From NCBI GenBank assembly GCA_028288485.1, contig JAQBNO010000154.1:124001-188000 (forward strand): a DNA stretch of 64,000 nt, written 5' to 3'. The position numbers and the translations under genes were made by a program. Position 1 is the stretch's first letter; the number at the start of each line of letters is the position of its first letter. This DNA comes from Segetibacter sp. (GTDB taxonomy: Bacteria; Bacteroidota; Bacteroidia; Chitinophagales; Chitinophagaceae). This document shows positions 46,044 through 55,326 of the stretch, in pieces. Below the pieces are notes generated by a model. The model was not told the origin of the DNA and did no database searches. It was given only the letters and a program-made list of their open reading frames with translations.

Positions 46044-49016
46044 TTAAAAAGAAACGTTCAGTCCAACAATCACAGTTTTAGCTCTTGGATAAGCCAGGTA
46101 GTCGATACCAAGAGGTGGGATGCCGCTGGCTGAAACATCGGAGTTAACCTCAGGGTCTAAGCCGGTGTACTTTGTTATCAACAATAAGTTCTGGCCGGTG
46201 GCATATAATCTTGCACTTGAAAGGAAAGAATTCTTCAGATTGAAGGTATAACCTAAGGTAATATTGTCTAAACGTGCATACGATCCATCTTCAATCCATC
46301 TTGAAGAATATTTCTTAGGTTGGTCCCTGGTAACTCCATCAGTAATGGCCTGCTTAAATACATTCCTACCGGGGAGGTTACTTAAGTATGCTAAATTATT
46401 GGCGGTTAAATTAAATACATCGTTGCCTACCGAACCTCTTAAATTAACGCCAAGGCTCCAATTTTTATAGGTAAATGTATTGCTGAATCCGAAAGTAAAA
46501 TTTGGCTGGGCAACACCTATAACTGTATCCCTGGCTCCTAATACCTCAACGCCGCTTTTGATCTCAATAAACTGTCGGCCATAAAACAAACCTAACGGCT
46601 GACCGGGTGTAATCAATTGGGCAAATGGTCCTGAAAGACCTTGTCCCTGTAATGGTGAAGTTCTTATATCTTTTCCCCGGAATAATTCATTGGAAAGGCT
46701 GAGCACTTTGTTCCTGTTCCTGCTGAAATTAAGATCTGCTTCCCAGCTAAAATTTGTACGCTGAATAATTTTGGATCCTAACTCAATCTCGATCCCTTTG
46801 TTTTCAACACTACCTACATTCGCTAACTGGGTAGGTATAGAAGATGGTGATGGCACATCTAATCTAAATAAAAGATCGGAGGTTTTTTTGCGATAGTAGT
46901 CAACTGAACCATGGATCCTTCCATTAAATAAAGTAAAATCTACTCCTGCATCAACCTGTGCTGTTTGCTCCCATCTTAGATCAGGATTAGCATATTGTTG
47001 TGGAAGTACTATAGTAATTCTTTGTCCACCAACTAGATAACCGTTGGTACTTGCACCGAGTGTTGTAAGTGAATTTAAGTTACCTATTTCCTGGTTACCT
47101 GTAACACCATAACTTAAACGCACTTTCAGGTCGGAGACTGTTTGGCTTTTAAAGAAATCTTCCTGCGAGATTCTCCATGCAACCGATCCTGAAGGAAATA
47201 TCCCCCATTTGTTTCCGGATCCAAATCTACTCGATCCATCACGTCTCACTGTTCCTGTAACCAGGAACCTGTCATCAAAATTGATGTTAGCTCTACTGTA
47301 CATAGAGATCAGACTATTACTTTGCTTATACGTAGATACACTACTTACTGTACTTGCAGCTTGTAGACTGTACCATTTAAATTCGTCTGATAAAAATCCT
47401 GAAGCAGTTGTGCGGTTACCTTCTTCTACAAAATATTGATAAGAATATCCACCTATTGCATCTATAGAAGTTTTTCCAAATTTTTGATTAAAGCGCAAAG
47501 TTGTCTCTAATAACTTATTATGATCCCCCAGTTTTTGCACGCTGGCATAGCCCCCCAACCCTTCTCCAAGAATGTTGGTTTGTTTGATGTATGAATTTCT
47601 GTCAATCGTTTGATCAGTATAACCGAGGTTAACATTGAGACTTAAAGGATTTATAATCTTATAGGTCGTGGACAAACTTCCTGAAAACCTTTTATTAGTC
47701 CTTTCATCCTGTACATCAGTAGAAAACGAAACGGGGTTTACCCGGTAAGGACGAACATGGTTATAATTTCCATTAGCGTCATAAACAGGATAGGTGGGAT
47801 TAAAAACATAAGATTCGTAATTCATACTTGTACCCTGTTCGCTGCCGACTGTATTGGAAACAGGTGATGCATTTGCAAACGTAGTTCCGTAGTTCACCCG
47901 CATGTCAAAGTTTAATTTATCGTTTAGCGCACTATGGTTTATGTTTATTCGTGCGTTTGCCCGTTGTAGCTTTGAACCCAGCATAATACCTTCCTGGTTT
48001 CCGTAGCCCAAGGACGCTCTATAGGTAGTTTTTTCACTTCCACCCGAAAATGACAAATAATGATCCTGTGTAACGGCTGTCCTGTAAATCTCATCCTGCC
48101 AGTTTGTATTTGCCCCCTTATCATCTATTGTGAGTGATAAATCCTTAGCAACCTTTCTGTATTCGTCTGCCGATAGAACGTCTAATTTTTTGGCAACAGT
48201 AGATATACCTACGGATGCGCTATAGGTAACCTGTGTTCTTCCTGCTCTTCCTTTTTTTGTGGTTACTACAATTACACCGTTTGCTCCTCTTGATCCATAA
48301 ATAGCTGTTGCAGAAGCATCTTTAAGAACGGTAACAGATTCAATGTCATTTGGATTAATCGTCATTAAAGGATTCACCGGCTCCTGGTCAAAAACGTCGG
48401 TACCATTTCCCCTGATGTTTGCCTGGCTTACGCCCGGAGAAGTTGCAATAGGAACCCCGTCGATAACGTACAACGGATCGTTTGAACCGGTAAGGGAAGT
48501 GCCTCCCCTAACTCTTACTGTATTTGATGCACCGGGTTTTCCACTGTTCTGAGAAATATTTACCCCGGCCATTTTTCCCTGGATAAGTTGCTGTGGGCTC
48601 AATATCGGGCCCTGGTTAAAGTCCTCAGCGGTTACAGTCGAAACTGCTCCGGTTACATCTTTTTGTCTCTGCGTTCCATAACCAACCACCACCACATCAT
48701 TTAATTTAGTATTAGTCCCAAGCATTGTAACATCTACCATGCTTTGGTTTTGTACCGGCCTTTCGAGGCTATTAAAACCGACTGAAGAAAATACCAATAC
48801 ATCTGTCGGCTTGGAAACTGTTATTGTATACTCCCCATTATTCCCGGTACTTACGCCGGTTTTTGTGCCTTTTACCTGCACAGAAACTCCAGGCAAGGCG
48901 GTTCCATCTTCCCTGGTAATTCTACCCTTTACAGTCATTCTTTGTGCCATGGCAGAAGGTGCACAGAAAATGGTAATTGCAAAGAGCATTAAAAATTGTA
49001 AAAATCTCCTTTTCAT
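46044..49016 (-). CDS. SusC/RagA-family TonB-linked outer-membrane transporter 2
   Basis: 990 residues. Signal peptide (ending SAMAQ, 25), carboxypeptidase-like domain (KGRITREDGTALPGVSVQVK), plug (VVVVGYGTQRQKDVTGAV, KDASATAIYGSRGANGVIVV) and barrel ending IVGLNVSF. It is very similar to SusC1 along its length, so the two pairs arose by duplication. They may take up different pectin oligosaccharides. Confidence 0.95.
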   Translation of the reverse strand: MKRRFLQFLMLFAITIFCAPSAMAQRMTVKGRITREDGTALPGVSVQVKGTKTGVSTGNNGEYTITVSKPTDVLVFSSVGFNSLERPVQNQSMVDVTMLGTNTKLNDVVVVGYGTQRQKDVTGAVSTVTAEDFNQGPILSPQQLIQGKMAGVNISQNSGKPGASNTVRVRGGTSLTGSNDPLYVIDGVPIATSPGVSQANIRGNGTDVFDQEPVNPLMTINPNDIESVTVLKDASATAIYGSRGANGVIVVTTKKGRAGRTQVTYSASVGISTVAKKLDVLSADEYRKVAKDLSLTIDDKGANTNWQDEIYRTAVTQDHYLSFSGGSEKTTYRASLGYGNQEGIMLGSKLQRANARININHSALNDKLNFDMRVNYGTTFANASPVSNTVGSEQGTSMNYESYVFNPTYPVYDANGNYNHVRPYRVNPVSFSTDVQDERTNKRFSGSLSTTYKIINPLSLNVNLGYTDQTIDRNSYIKQTNILGEGLGGYASVQKLGDHNKLLETTLRFNQKFGKTSIDAIGGYSYQYFVEEGNRTTASGFLSDEFKWYSLQAASTVSSVSTYKQSNSLISMYSRANINFDDRFLVTGTVRRDGSSRFGSGNKWGIFPSGSVAWRISQEDFFKSQTVSDLKVRLSYGVTGNQEIGNLNSLTTLGASTNGYLVGGQRITIVLPQQYANPDLRWEQTAQVDAGVDFTLFNGRIHGSVDYYRKKTSDLLFRLDVPSPSSIPTQLANVGSVENKGIEIELGSKIIQRTNFSWEADLNFSRNRNKVLSLSNELFRGKDIRTSPLQGQGLSGPFAQLITPGQPLGLFYGRQFIEIKSGVEVLGARDTVIGVAQPNFTFGFSNTFTYKNWSLGVNLRGSVGNDVFNLTANNLAYLSNLPGRNVFKQAITDGVTRDQPKKYSSRWIEDGSYARLDNITLGYTFNLKNSFLSSARLYATGQNLLLITKYTGLDPEVNSDVSASGIPPLGIDYLAYPRAKTVIVGLNVSF

Positions 49017-49568
49017 ATTGTTTAGGTTTTCGTTTAATTTGTTTACCTGCTTGCAGGAAGATCTTGAATATTGGTTATGACTTTACAAACCAAAGCAATG
49101 CAAAATATAGATCTAAAAAACACGCACTTGTAGTAGGCATTATGCCTTCCTTTTTAGACTAATGAGCACGGTAATCACCTTCCATAAAATGGCTATAGAG
49201 GCGTGGCTAAAAGGAGCTGAAAGAAAAGAAAGAGTAAAAAGAGAGGATTCATGGGGCCTTATAGTTGTAAAAGAATTTTTTCATGCAATCGTATTAGAGG
49301 TAATAAAAAGGAAGAGGAAACGCAGGAATGTTTATACGGACAATAATTTAAAACTATCCTGTTTTAAATTTTACTGTCCTACGTAATTTCTAAAAAGTTG
49401 ATCCTTACAGTGAATCTTTTGATCGTTAAGATGTAACTATTTGCGTTAACCCAAACTTGGTTTAACAGAAGGAAATTTCATGAGGTTGTATTTTAAAAGC
49501 AAATCGTTTATAATCAATTGTTACATATTGTGTCAAAGCTTCAATAAAGATTGACATTTTTTAGCTAT

Positions 49569-49602
49569 CAAAATAAATTCTATCCTTTTTTATTTACGCA
49601 AA
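49569..49602 (-). promoter_or_regulatory. susC2 promoter, conserved with susC1
   Basis: Minus-strand TTTG (49599-49602), 22 nt, TTATTTTG (49569-49576). Same spacing and flanking block as at susC1. Leader of about 545 nt. Confidence 0.55.
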
Positions 49603-49861
49603 CGATGCCGGAAAAACCAATAATGCCTCGATAATTCCTAATAATAGCGAAGAAGCGTCTTCATTTCATGGTTAAACTAAGAATAACCTGCGTGAATTTT
49701 CCGCCACAGACCGGTTTTAATCATTTTGCGAAAAGTATAGTTGAGGTAGTAGAAGTTTTAAGAAAAATGGTTTATTCCCGACCGGGAAGAAAAGACTGTA
49801 GTGTAATAAGATGCTGACTGTAATACAAATCATTATAATAACCGCCGTACTGCAGTCAAAA

Positions 49862-49921
49862 TTTTGGGGAAACAGGCTGTCCGAACTTTATTAAACATCG
49901 TTGCGACGCCCCGTTCTACGG
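49862..49921 (+). repeat. Dispersed 60-nt intergenic repeat, TGCGACGCC subtype, copy 14
   Basis: TTTTGGGGAAACAGGC start, AACATCGTTGCGACGCCCCG and TTCTACGG end. Confidence 0.7.
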
Positions 49922-50029
49922 TTTCACCTGGTAGAGCTTTTCACCTTTATTATTTATTATTTCTGACAGCTCGAAGTCTTATTGTTTCGTCTCCTAAAAT
50001 TTAAGAGGCGTTCAAATACAATTGGTATA

Positions 50030-50267
50030 AAATAAAAATGCATGGAGTAAACTCCATGCAATAGAAAAAAATTTAAAATTTCAAAATTTCATATAACAGT
50101 AACCGCATTATGCAGAGCAATCAAGATAGCAATGAGCAATGTTAGAGGCGATTTTAAATAAGGCAAACAATCGTAGAAAAACACACACGGCATTAATACA
50201 AAAGTTAGCGGCAATTTTCGTTAGTTGCAATCTTAATACGGTAGCAAGCGGAAACAAAGAAACGTTA
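50030..50267 (-). ncRNA. Candidate small RNA locus 2
   Basis: About 238 nt, no open frame, ending in a hairpin plus U-rich tract on the minus strand. Its upstream block (AACGTTTGTTAGTTTA, then AACGTTTCTTTG) aligns with that of locus 1. TTCTACGATTG and TACTGTTATATGAAA recur in both. The next minus-strand gene is 1 kb away, so a leader role is unlikely here. Confidence 0.5.
50039..50060 (-). terminator. Intrinsic terminator of small RNA locus 2
   Basis: TGCATGGAGT / ACTCCATGCA stem (10 bp), followed on minus by TTTTTATTTTAT. Confidence 0.7.
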
Positions 50268-50684
50268 TTTTTTTAAACTAACAAACGTTCGTTCTTACTA
50301 TTAAAAAAAATTAATCTTTATAAAATAAAAGTTAAAAAACTTAAATCTCTCCCTTTTCCGGGTTAAAGTGTCCAAAACATATCTTCATTTATCACTTTTA
50401 CTCCATGCCGTTTAAAATGAAAACTGGATTTGGACTAACTGAATAAAAAAAATTGCCAGGAGCTTTTCGAATAAAGTAATTGTTGCGTCTGTCATGCTAT
50501 CTGATGGCCCCGCCAACGAGTGACGATTTGAAAAGCCTTTACCGTGTCGAGAAAATCAAACACCTACTTAAAGAACTGTGCAGGAGGTTCGTTCTACGGC
50601 TAAACACGCAGCTTCATGACTAAAATCACGTTTTATTATGACGAAGGCATGACAGTGAAATTATGCTGCTGGTTGCTGTGAGAC

Positions 50685-50692
50685 TAACTTTG
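50685..50692 (+). promoter_or_regulatory. Candidate hemA -7 promoter box
   Basis: TAACTTTG fits TAnnTTTG and ends 23 nt before the hemA ATG. A -33 TTTG is not clear. It would start the hemACD transcript. Confidence 0.45.
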
Positions 50693-50715
50693 CCCCATCG
50701 AATCAAGACTCAAAA

Positions 50716-51966
50716 ATGGTAGAAGAGAAACAGAACAACATTTCTAAATTCTTTATAGCGGGAATAAATTATAAAAAGACAGAAGCTTCGATAAGAGGAC
50801 AGTTTGCTATTAATAACGACCAATACGCAAATATTTTATCGGTCGCCCCTGCTTTGGGTCTTTCAGAATTCTTCATTCTTTCAACTTGCAATCGTACCGA
50901 AATTTACGGGTTTGCCGATGATGCGTCTCAATTAATCGATCTTCTTTGCACACAAACCACCGGAAGCAAAGAAACTTTCCTTCAGTTATGTTATATTAAA
51001 GAAGGTGTTGAAGCTGTTCAACATATTTTCGAAGTTGGAGCCGGTTTAGAGTCACAGATCTTAGGGGATTATGAAATCATAGGCCAATTGAAACTGGCTG
51101 TAAAATTTGCAAAGGAAGCAGGGTTTGTAAGTGGTTTTACAGAAAGGCTGGTAAATAATGTAATACAATCTACTAAAGTCATAAAAAACCAGACTGCTCT
51201 TAGTGGCGGAACTGTTTCGGTTTCGTTTGCAGCAGTTCAGTACCTTAAAAAGAATGTGAGTAAGATCTCCGGCAAGAATATCTTGTTGCTGGGTGTTGGA
51301 AAAATCGGCCGGAACACTTGCAAAAACCTCGTTGACTACCTGGATACTAAGAAAATTACCTTAATCAACCGTACAGAAGAAAAGGCGGTTGAACTGGCAA
51401 AAGAATTGGATTTGAATTCGGCACCAATGACGGAATTACCGGCTTATATTCAGTCTTCAGATATCATACTCGTAGCAACTAACAGCAGCGAGCCTACTAT
51501 TCTAAAATCGCAATTAGAAAACTTTGGAGATAAGATCATTATTGATTTATCTATTCCCTACAATGTTGAAAAGGAAGCGCAGGAACTGCCAAATGTAACT
51601 TTGATAAATGTTGATGAGCTTTCAAGATTGAAAGATGAAACCCTGCAAAAACGCGTTGCAGAGGTACCTAAAGCAAAAGCAATCATTGCGGAACATAAAG
51701 CAGAATTTTTAGAGTGGAGCGAGATGCGTAAAAATGTTCCTTTCATCAAAGCTGTGAAACAAAAGCTGCACGACATGCATAATTGCGAGCTGTATCTTTC
51801 TACTTATACTACCTATACAACCGATACAACTGCTGTTAACGCTATCAATGTTCAACTAATCCAAAAAGTTATTAAAAATATGGCTGTAAAGATGCGCCAG
51901 CAACACCAGCCAGGTTGCTCTTACATTGAGGCAATCAACGATTTTATAAAGACCCACAGTAACTAA
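50716..51966 (+). CDS. hemA: Glutamyl-tRNA reductase
   Basis: 416 residues. It reduces Glu-tRNA(Glu) to glutamate-1-semialdehyde with NADPH, the first step of the C5 heme path. Catalytic C58 is in LSTCNRTEIYG, the GLESQILGDYEIIGQ block is present, and GVGKIG (193-198) is the NADPH-binding motif. The C-terminal dimerisation helix is intact. First gene of the cluster; hemC starts 1 nt after its stop. Confidence 0.95.
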   Translation: MVEEKQNNISKFFIAGINYKKTEASIRGQFAINNDQYANILSVAPALGLSEFFILSTCNRTEIYGFADDASQLIDLLCTQTTGSKETFLQLCYIKEGVEAVQHIFEVGAGLESQILGDYEIIGQLKLAVKFAKEAGFVSGFTERLVNNVIQSTKVIKNQTALSGGTVSVSFAAVQYLKKNVSKISGKNILLLGVGKIGRNTCKNLVDYLDTKKITLINRTEEKAVELAKELDLNSAPMTELPAYIQSSDIILVATNSSEPTILKSQLENFGDKIIIDLSIPYNVEKEAQELPNVTLINVDELSRLKDETLQKRVAEVPKAKAIIAEHKAEFLEWSEMRKNVPFIKAVKQKLHDMHNCELYLSTYTTYTTDTTAVNAINVQLIQKVIKNMAVKMRQQHQPGCSYIEAINDFIKTHSN

Positions 51967-51967
51967 G

Positions 51968-52954
51968 ATGCGCAGTAAGGTTTTAAGAATTGGAACCCGG
52001 GAAAGCCAACTTGCAGTATGGCAGGCAAACCGGGTTAAAGAGCTATTGGCTCAACAAGGATATGAATCTGAGTTAGTTTATATAAAAAGCGAAGGCGACA
52101 TCGACCTTCAAACTCCACTATACGAAATCGGCGTGCAGGGAATTTTTACCCGTAGCCTTGATATCGCCCTTTTAAACAACCGCATCGATCTTGCTGTTCA
52201 TAGCATGAAAGATGTACCTACCCAATTACCAAAAGGCATCGTACAAGCTTCAGTTTTAAAAAGAGCATCGTATAAAGATTTGCTGGTGTATAAAGGTGAC
52301 CGGGAGGAATTGGAGAAGGCGCTGGGCTTGGTGAACGGGCAATGGGCAATGGGCAATAAGGAGAACCCGCAATTCACCATTCACCATTCTCCATTCACGA
52401 TTGCCACCAGCAGCATTCGCCGCAAAGCGCAATGGCTCAACCGCTACCCTGATCATGCTGTCGAAAACTTAAGAGGCAATGTAAACACACGCTTACGAAA
52501 AATTGCAGAAAGCGATTGGAACGGGGCAATATTTGCCGCTGCAGGATTGGAGAGAATTAATTTGCGTCCTGAAACTTCAATTGAACTGGATTGGATGTTA
52601 CCAGCACCTGCTCAGGGAGCTATTGTAGTTGTATGCCGCGATGAAGACAGTTTTTCCTTTGAAGCCTGTCAATATTTTAACGACCACAACACCGCCTTAT
52701 GCACTAAGATCGAAAAGGATTTTTTGAGAACATTGATGGGTGGATGCTCTACCCCAATAAGTGCTTTAGCTGAGATTGCAAATGAAACATTAATTTTCAA
52801 AGGAAATCTTTTTACTGTCGACGGAAGCGAAAGAATAGACATAGAAAAGACAGTCGACGTCGGCGAAGCTTCACAACTGGGAGAAGTTGCAGCTCTTGAA
52901 CTTTTAGAAAAGGGAGGCAGGGCAATTGCCGACAGTATTCATCATGAAAGATAG
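51968..52954 (+). CDS. hemC: Porphobilinogen deaminase with in-frame hairpin insertion
   Basis: 328 residues against ~305 usual. It polymerises four porphobilinogens to hydroxymethylbilane. SMKDVP (D82, catalytic), ATSSIRRKAQW, LRGNVNTRL and C260 (LMGGCSTPIS, dipyrromethane attachment) are present. Residues 122-144 (VNGQWAMGNKENPQF and following) match nothing in the family and are encoded by an inverted heptad repeat (52331-52398). The insert falls in the surface loop before ATSSIRR, and the frame is kept, so activity is probably retained. hemD overlaps its end by 11 nt. Confidence 0.95.
   Translation: MRSKVLRIGTRESQLAVWQANRVKELLAQQGYESELVYIKSEGDIDLQTPLYEIGVQGIFTRSLDIALLNNRIDLAVHSMKDVPTQLPKGIVQASVLKRASYKDLLVYKGDREELEKALGLVNGQWAMGNKENPQFTIHHSPFTIATSSIRRKAQWLNRYPDHAVENLRGNVNTRLRKIAESDWNGAIFAAAGLERINLRPETSIELDWMLPAPAQGAIVVVCRDEDSFSFEACQYFNDHNTALCTKIEKDFLRTLMGGCSTPISALAEIANETLIFKGNLFTVDGSERIDIEKTVDVGEASQLGEVAALELLEKGGRAIADSIHHER
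52331..52398. mobile_element. Heptad-repeat hairpin inserted in frame in hemC
   Basis: The left arm GTGAACGGGCAAT plus two more GGGCAAT units pairs with a right arm that reads in reverse GTGAATGGAGAAT plus two GGTGAAT units: 20 of 27 positions match around a 14-nt loop. The 7-bp unit is of the same kind as the ends of the four-helix-bundle elements further down the cluster. No gene is inside. Confidence 0.75.
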
Positions 52955-53663
52955 AAATCTGCGTATATTAAGTACACGTCCTTTAGATGAAGCATTGGTT
53001 GAAAAAGCCTCTTTTAAGCATATTACAATAACCACACTTCCATTTATCGAAATAAAAAAGCTGGTTACAAACGAGGTTTCGCGGCAAATAGAAATGTTAT
53101 CAAAACTGCCTGCTACTGTTGTTTTTACCAGTATGAATGCAGTTGAAGTTGTGGTCGATTTACTTCCCGCCAACGCTGTCATGCCCGGCTGGAAACTCTA
53201 TTGCATAGGTGGCGCAACTTTCACATTAGTCAAGAAGTACTGGGCTTATGACAGCATTGCATTTACTGCAAAAAATGCCACCGACCTTGCTAAAAAGATT
53301 ACAGCAGATAAAATAACCAACATTCATTTTTTCTGCGGCAATAAAAGACGGGAAGAACTTCCTGAAATATTAAGGGCAGAAAATATAATGGTGAACGAAC
53401 TGGTTGTGTACGAAACTATTGATACGCCGGTAAAAATTGAAGAGGATTATAACGCTATTTTATTTTTTAGTCCAAGTGCCGTCAACAGTTTTTTTACCAG
53501 CAATCAGGTTTCTCCCGATACTATTTTGTTTGCAATCGGCAATACTACCGCAAATGCCATTAAACAATTTAGCAGCAATAGCATTGTTGTTAGTGAGTTT
53601 CCTGCCAGGGACCAGCTGGTAGATAAAGCAATAGAATATTTTGATAGGGAGCGGCTAAGGTGA
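52944..53663 (+). CDS. hemD: Uroporphyrinogen-III synthase
   Basis: I chose ATG 52944 (MKDRNLRILSTRPLDEALVE) over an upstream TTG; it overlaps the hemC end by 11 nt. 239 residues with the HemD pattern: STRPLDE, VVFTSMNAVE, KLYCIGGATF, FFCGNKRREELPE, ELVVYETI and ILFFSPSAVNSFF. It closes hydroxymethylbilane to uroporphyrinogen III. Its stop codon lies at a GTGAAAC-GTGAAAA sequence like the arms of the hairpin elements. Confidence 0.9.
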   Translation: MKDRNLRILSTRPLDEALVEKASFKHITITTLPFIEIKKLVTNEVSRQIEMLSKLPATVVFTSMNAVEVVVDLLPANAVMPGWKLYCIGGATFTLVKKYWAYDSIAFTAKNATDLAKKITADKITNIHFFCGNKRREELPEILRAENIMVNELVVYETIDTPVKIEEDYNAILFFSPSAVNSFFTSNQVSPDTILFAIGNTTANAIKQFSSNSIVVSEFPARDQLVDKAIEYFDRERLR

Positions 53664-53706
53664 AACGTGAAAAATTGGAGGTGCGATTGCTACTTTCATT
53701 TTGATG

Positions 53707-53763
53707 ATTGTGTAACAAGCAGAGGTAATGCTATTTTACATCGTTGTGTCACTCACTTGTACT
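53707..53763 (+). repeat. Dispersed 60-nt intergenic repeat, TGTGTCACT subtype, copy 15
   Basis: The 5' half is diverged; it ends CATCGTTGTGTCACTCACTT and GTACT, identical to copy 1 over 25 bp. It lies between hemD and hemE. Confidence 0.75.
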
Positions 53764-53837
53764 GAACAGCTATATGGAACAAAAAAGAACATCAGTTAAA
53801 TAACAAACTTAAAGGATTACGATAATAACCAATCTAA

Positions 53838-54869
53838 ATGAACGAGCTTAAAAACGACCTGGTATTAAGAGCACTAAAAGGCGAAAAAACAGAACGCGTA
53901 CCCGTTTGGATGATGCGACAGGCAGGTCGTTACTTACCGGATTATCTGAAACTTAAAGCCAAATACGATTTTTTTACCCGCGTTCAAACACCGGAACTTG
54001 CAACTGAAATAACCCTTCAACCAATTGACCAGGTTGGAGTAGATGCTGCCATTATATTTTCCGATATCCTGGTCATCCCGCAGGCAATGGGTGTAGAAGT
54101 GCTGATGGAAGAAGGAAAAGGCCCTTCCTTACCAAATGTTATAAAGAGTCAGCAAGATATAGATGCATTAATTACCGATGGTGCTGAAGAAAGTTTGAAG
54201 TATGTAACCGATGCCCTGTCACTAACAAAAAAAGAATTAAATGGCCGAGTGCCGCTTATTGGTTTTGCCGGCGCTCCGTGGACCATCTTATGCTACATGG
54301 TCGAAGGCAAAGGCAGCAAAACATGGGATAAAGCAAAGCAATTTGCTTACACAGAACCACAACTTGCACGGCAATTGTTACAGAAGATCACCAACATAAC
54401 TATAAATTATTTAAAGGCGCAGGTGAAAGCAGGTGCAGACCTTGTACAGGTATTTGATAGCTGGGCGGGCGCATTAAGTCCTGCTGATTTTAAAACATTT
54501 GCACAACCTTATCTTGTTCAAATTGCAGATGCTTTACAGCACGACGCTCCTGTAATTCTGTTCCCCAAAGGAACATGGTATGCTTTAAAAGACCTAAGCC
54601 AAACAAGCGCAGCAGGACTTGGAGTGGACTGGTGCGTTGAACCTAAGGTGGCAAGAGAGCTGACAAATAACAGCATCACCTTGCAAGGTAATTTTGACCC
54701 GTCAAAACTCCTTGCGCCAATTCCTGAAATCAAAAAAGCAGTAAAGGAAATGATTGATGGTTTTGGAACACAAAGATACATAGCAAACCTGGGACATGGA
54801 ATTATGCCAAACGTTCCGGTTGATCATGCAAAAGCGTTTGTGGAGGCGGTGAAGGAATATGGGTTGTGA
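53838..54869 (+). CDS. hemE: Uroporphyrinogen decarboxylase
   Basis: 343 residues. [15 protein letters not shown] (22-36) is the signature, IFSDILVIP holds the catalytic Asp, and [16 protein letters not shown] and [11 protein letters not shown] complete the active site. It decarboxylates uroporphyrinogen III to coproporphyrinogen III. The stop (54867-54869) lies inside the left arm of the first four-helix-bundle element, so insertion occurred at the very end of the gene. Confidence 0.95.
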   Translation: MNELKNDLVLRALKGEKTERVPVWMMRQAGRYLPDYLKLKAKYDFFTRVQTPELATEITLQPIDQVGVDAAIIFSDILVIPQAMGVEVLMEEGKGPSLPNVIKSQQDIDALITDGAEESLKYVTDALSLTKKELNGRVPLIGFAGAPWTILCYMVEGKGSKTWDKAKQFAYTEPQLARQLLQKITNITINYLKAQVKAGADLVQVFDSWAGALSPADFKTFAQPYLVQIADALQHDAPVILFPKGTWYALKDLSQTSAAGLGVDWCVEPKVARELTNNSITLQGNFDPSKLLAPIPEIKKAVKEMIDGFGTQRYIANLGHGIMPNVPVDHAKAFVEAVKEYGL

Positions 54870-55322
54870 GTGGTGAATGGTGAGTAGCGAGTATTAAGAC
54901 TTGTAGTCATTAAAAAACCAAAATATGTATTTGCAATTAGCCCATACTAAACTCGATGCTTGTCCACAAACAAGGAAGTTTACGCTTGAATGTTATAAAA
55001 TAACAAAACTGCTTCAGCTGATGAGAAGTTTGCAATGTTTCAGCAATTAAGAAGAACGGCGTTGTCTGCACTCTAAGTTTAGCAGAAGGAGCACCCGGAA
55101 AATCGGCAAATGAAAGGAAAAGATATTTTGAAATTGCCCGGGGATCTGTGATTGAAGTTGATGCAGCAATAGATATTGCGTTTGACCTCAGTTATGTAAC
55201 AATCGAAAATTTAGAGAATTTAGGAAAGGCCTGGTTAACACTTTTGAGTTATTAACAGGATTAATGACTCAAGGAGATAATACTCGCCACTGACAACTCA
55301 CTACTGAAAACTCACAACTCGC
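54863..55322 (+). mobile_element. Four-helix-bundle element 1 (inverted heptad ends, dead gene)
   Basis: Left end 54863-54896: GTGAGTG, GTGAATG, GTGAGTA, GCGAGTA in tandem. Right end 55278-55322, read in reverse: GCGAGTT, GTGAGTT, TTCAGTA, GTGAGTT, GTCAGTG, GCGAGTA. Both ends reach GCGAGTATTA on the inside. It carries one decayed gene and exactly fills the hemE-hemF spacer. Confidence 0.65.
54925..55255 (+). pseudogene. Four-helix-bundle (S23/IVS-type) protein, frameshifted
   Basis: MYLQLAHTKLDACPQTRKFT and LECYKITKL open the family's first helix. Shifted frames continue as DEKFAMFQQLRRTALS, then LAEGAPGKSANERKRYFEIA and GSVIEVDAAIDIAFDLSY. It matches the intact copy at 57806 over most of its length but has at least two frameshifts and an internal stop. 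Confidence 0.75.
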
Positions 55323-55326
55323 AAGA

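Larger units (their letters stand above)
49017..50684. other. Long spacer between susC2 and hemA
   Basis: 1.67 kb without a convincing gene. From left: the inferred ~545-nt susC2 leader, its promoter (49569-49602), a dispersed repeat (49862-49921), small RNA locus 2 (50030-50267), then the hemA upstream DNA. A 74-codon frame at 49162-49386 overlaps the conserved leader and is probably not coding. Confidence 0.55.

Noticed and set aside
49162-49386. 74-codon plus-strand frame
   Set aside because: It lies inside the susC2 leader that aligns with the susC1 leader, where no such frame exists; Lys/Arg-rich low-complexity product.
50277-50292. AACAAACGTTCGTT as a TetR operator for hemA
   Set aside because: It is 425 bp from hemA, imperfect, and better explained as part of the shared promoter block of the small-RNA candidates.
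52926-52943. TTG start for hemD at 52926
   Set aside because: The ATG at 52944 gives the expected N-terminus and a short overlap with hemC; the upstream codons add no family-like residues.
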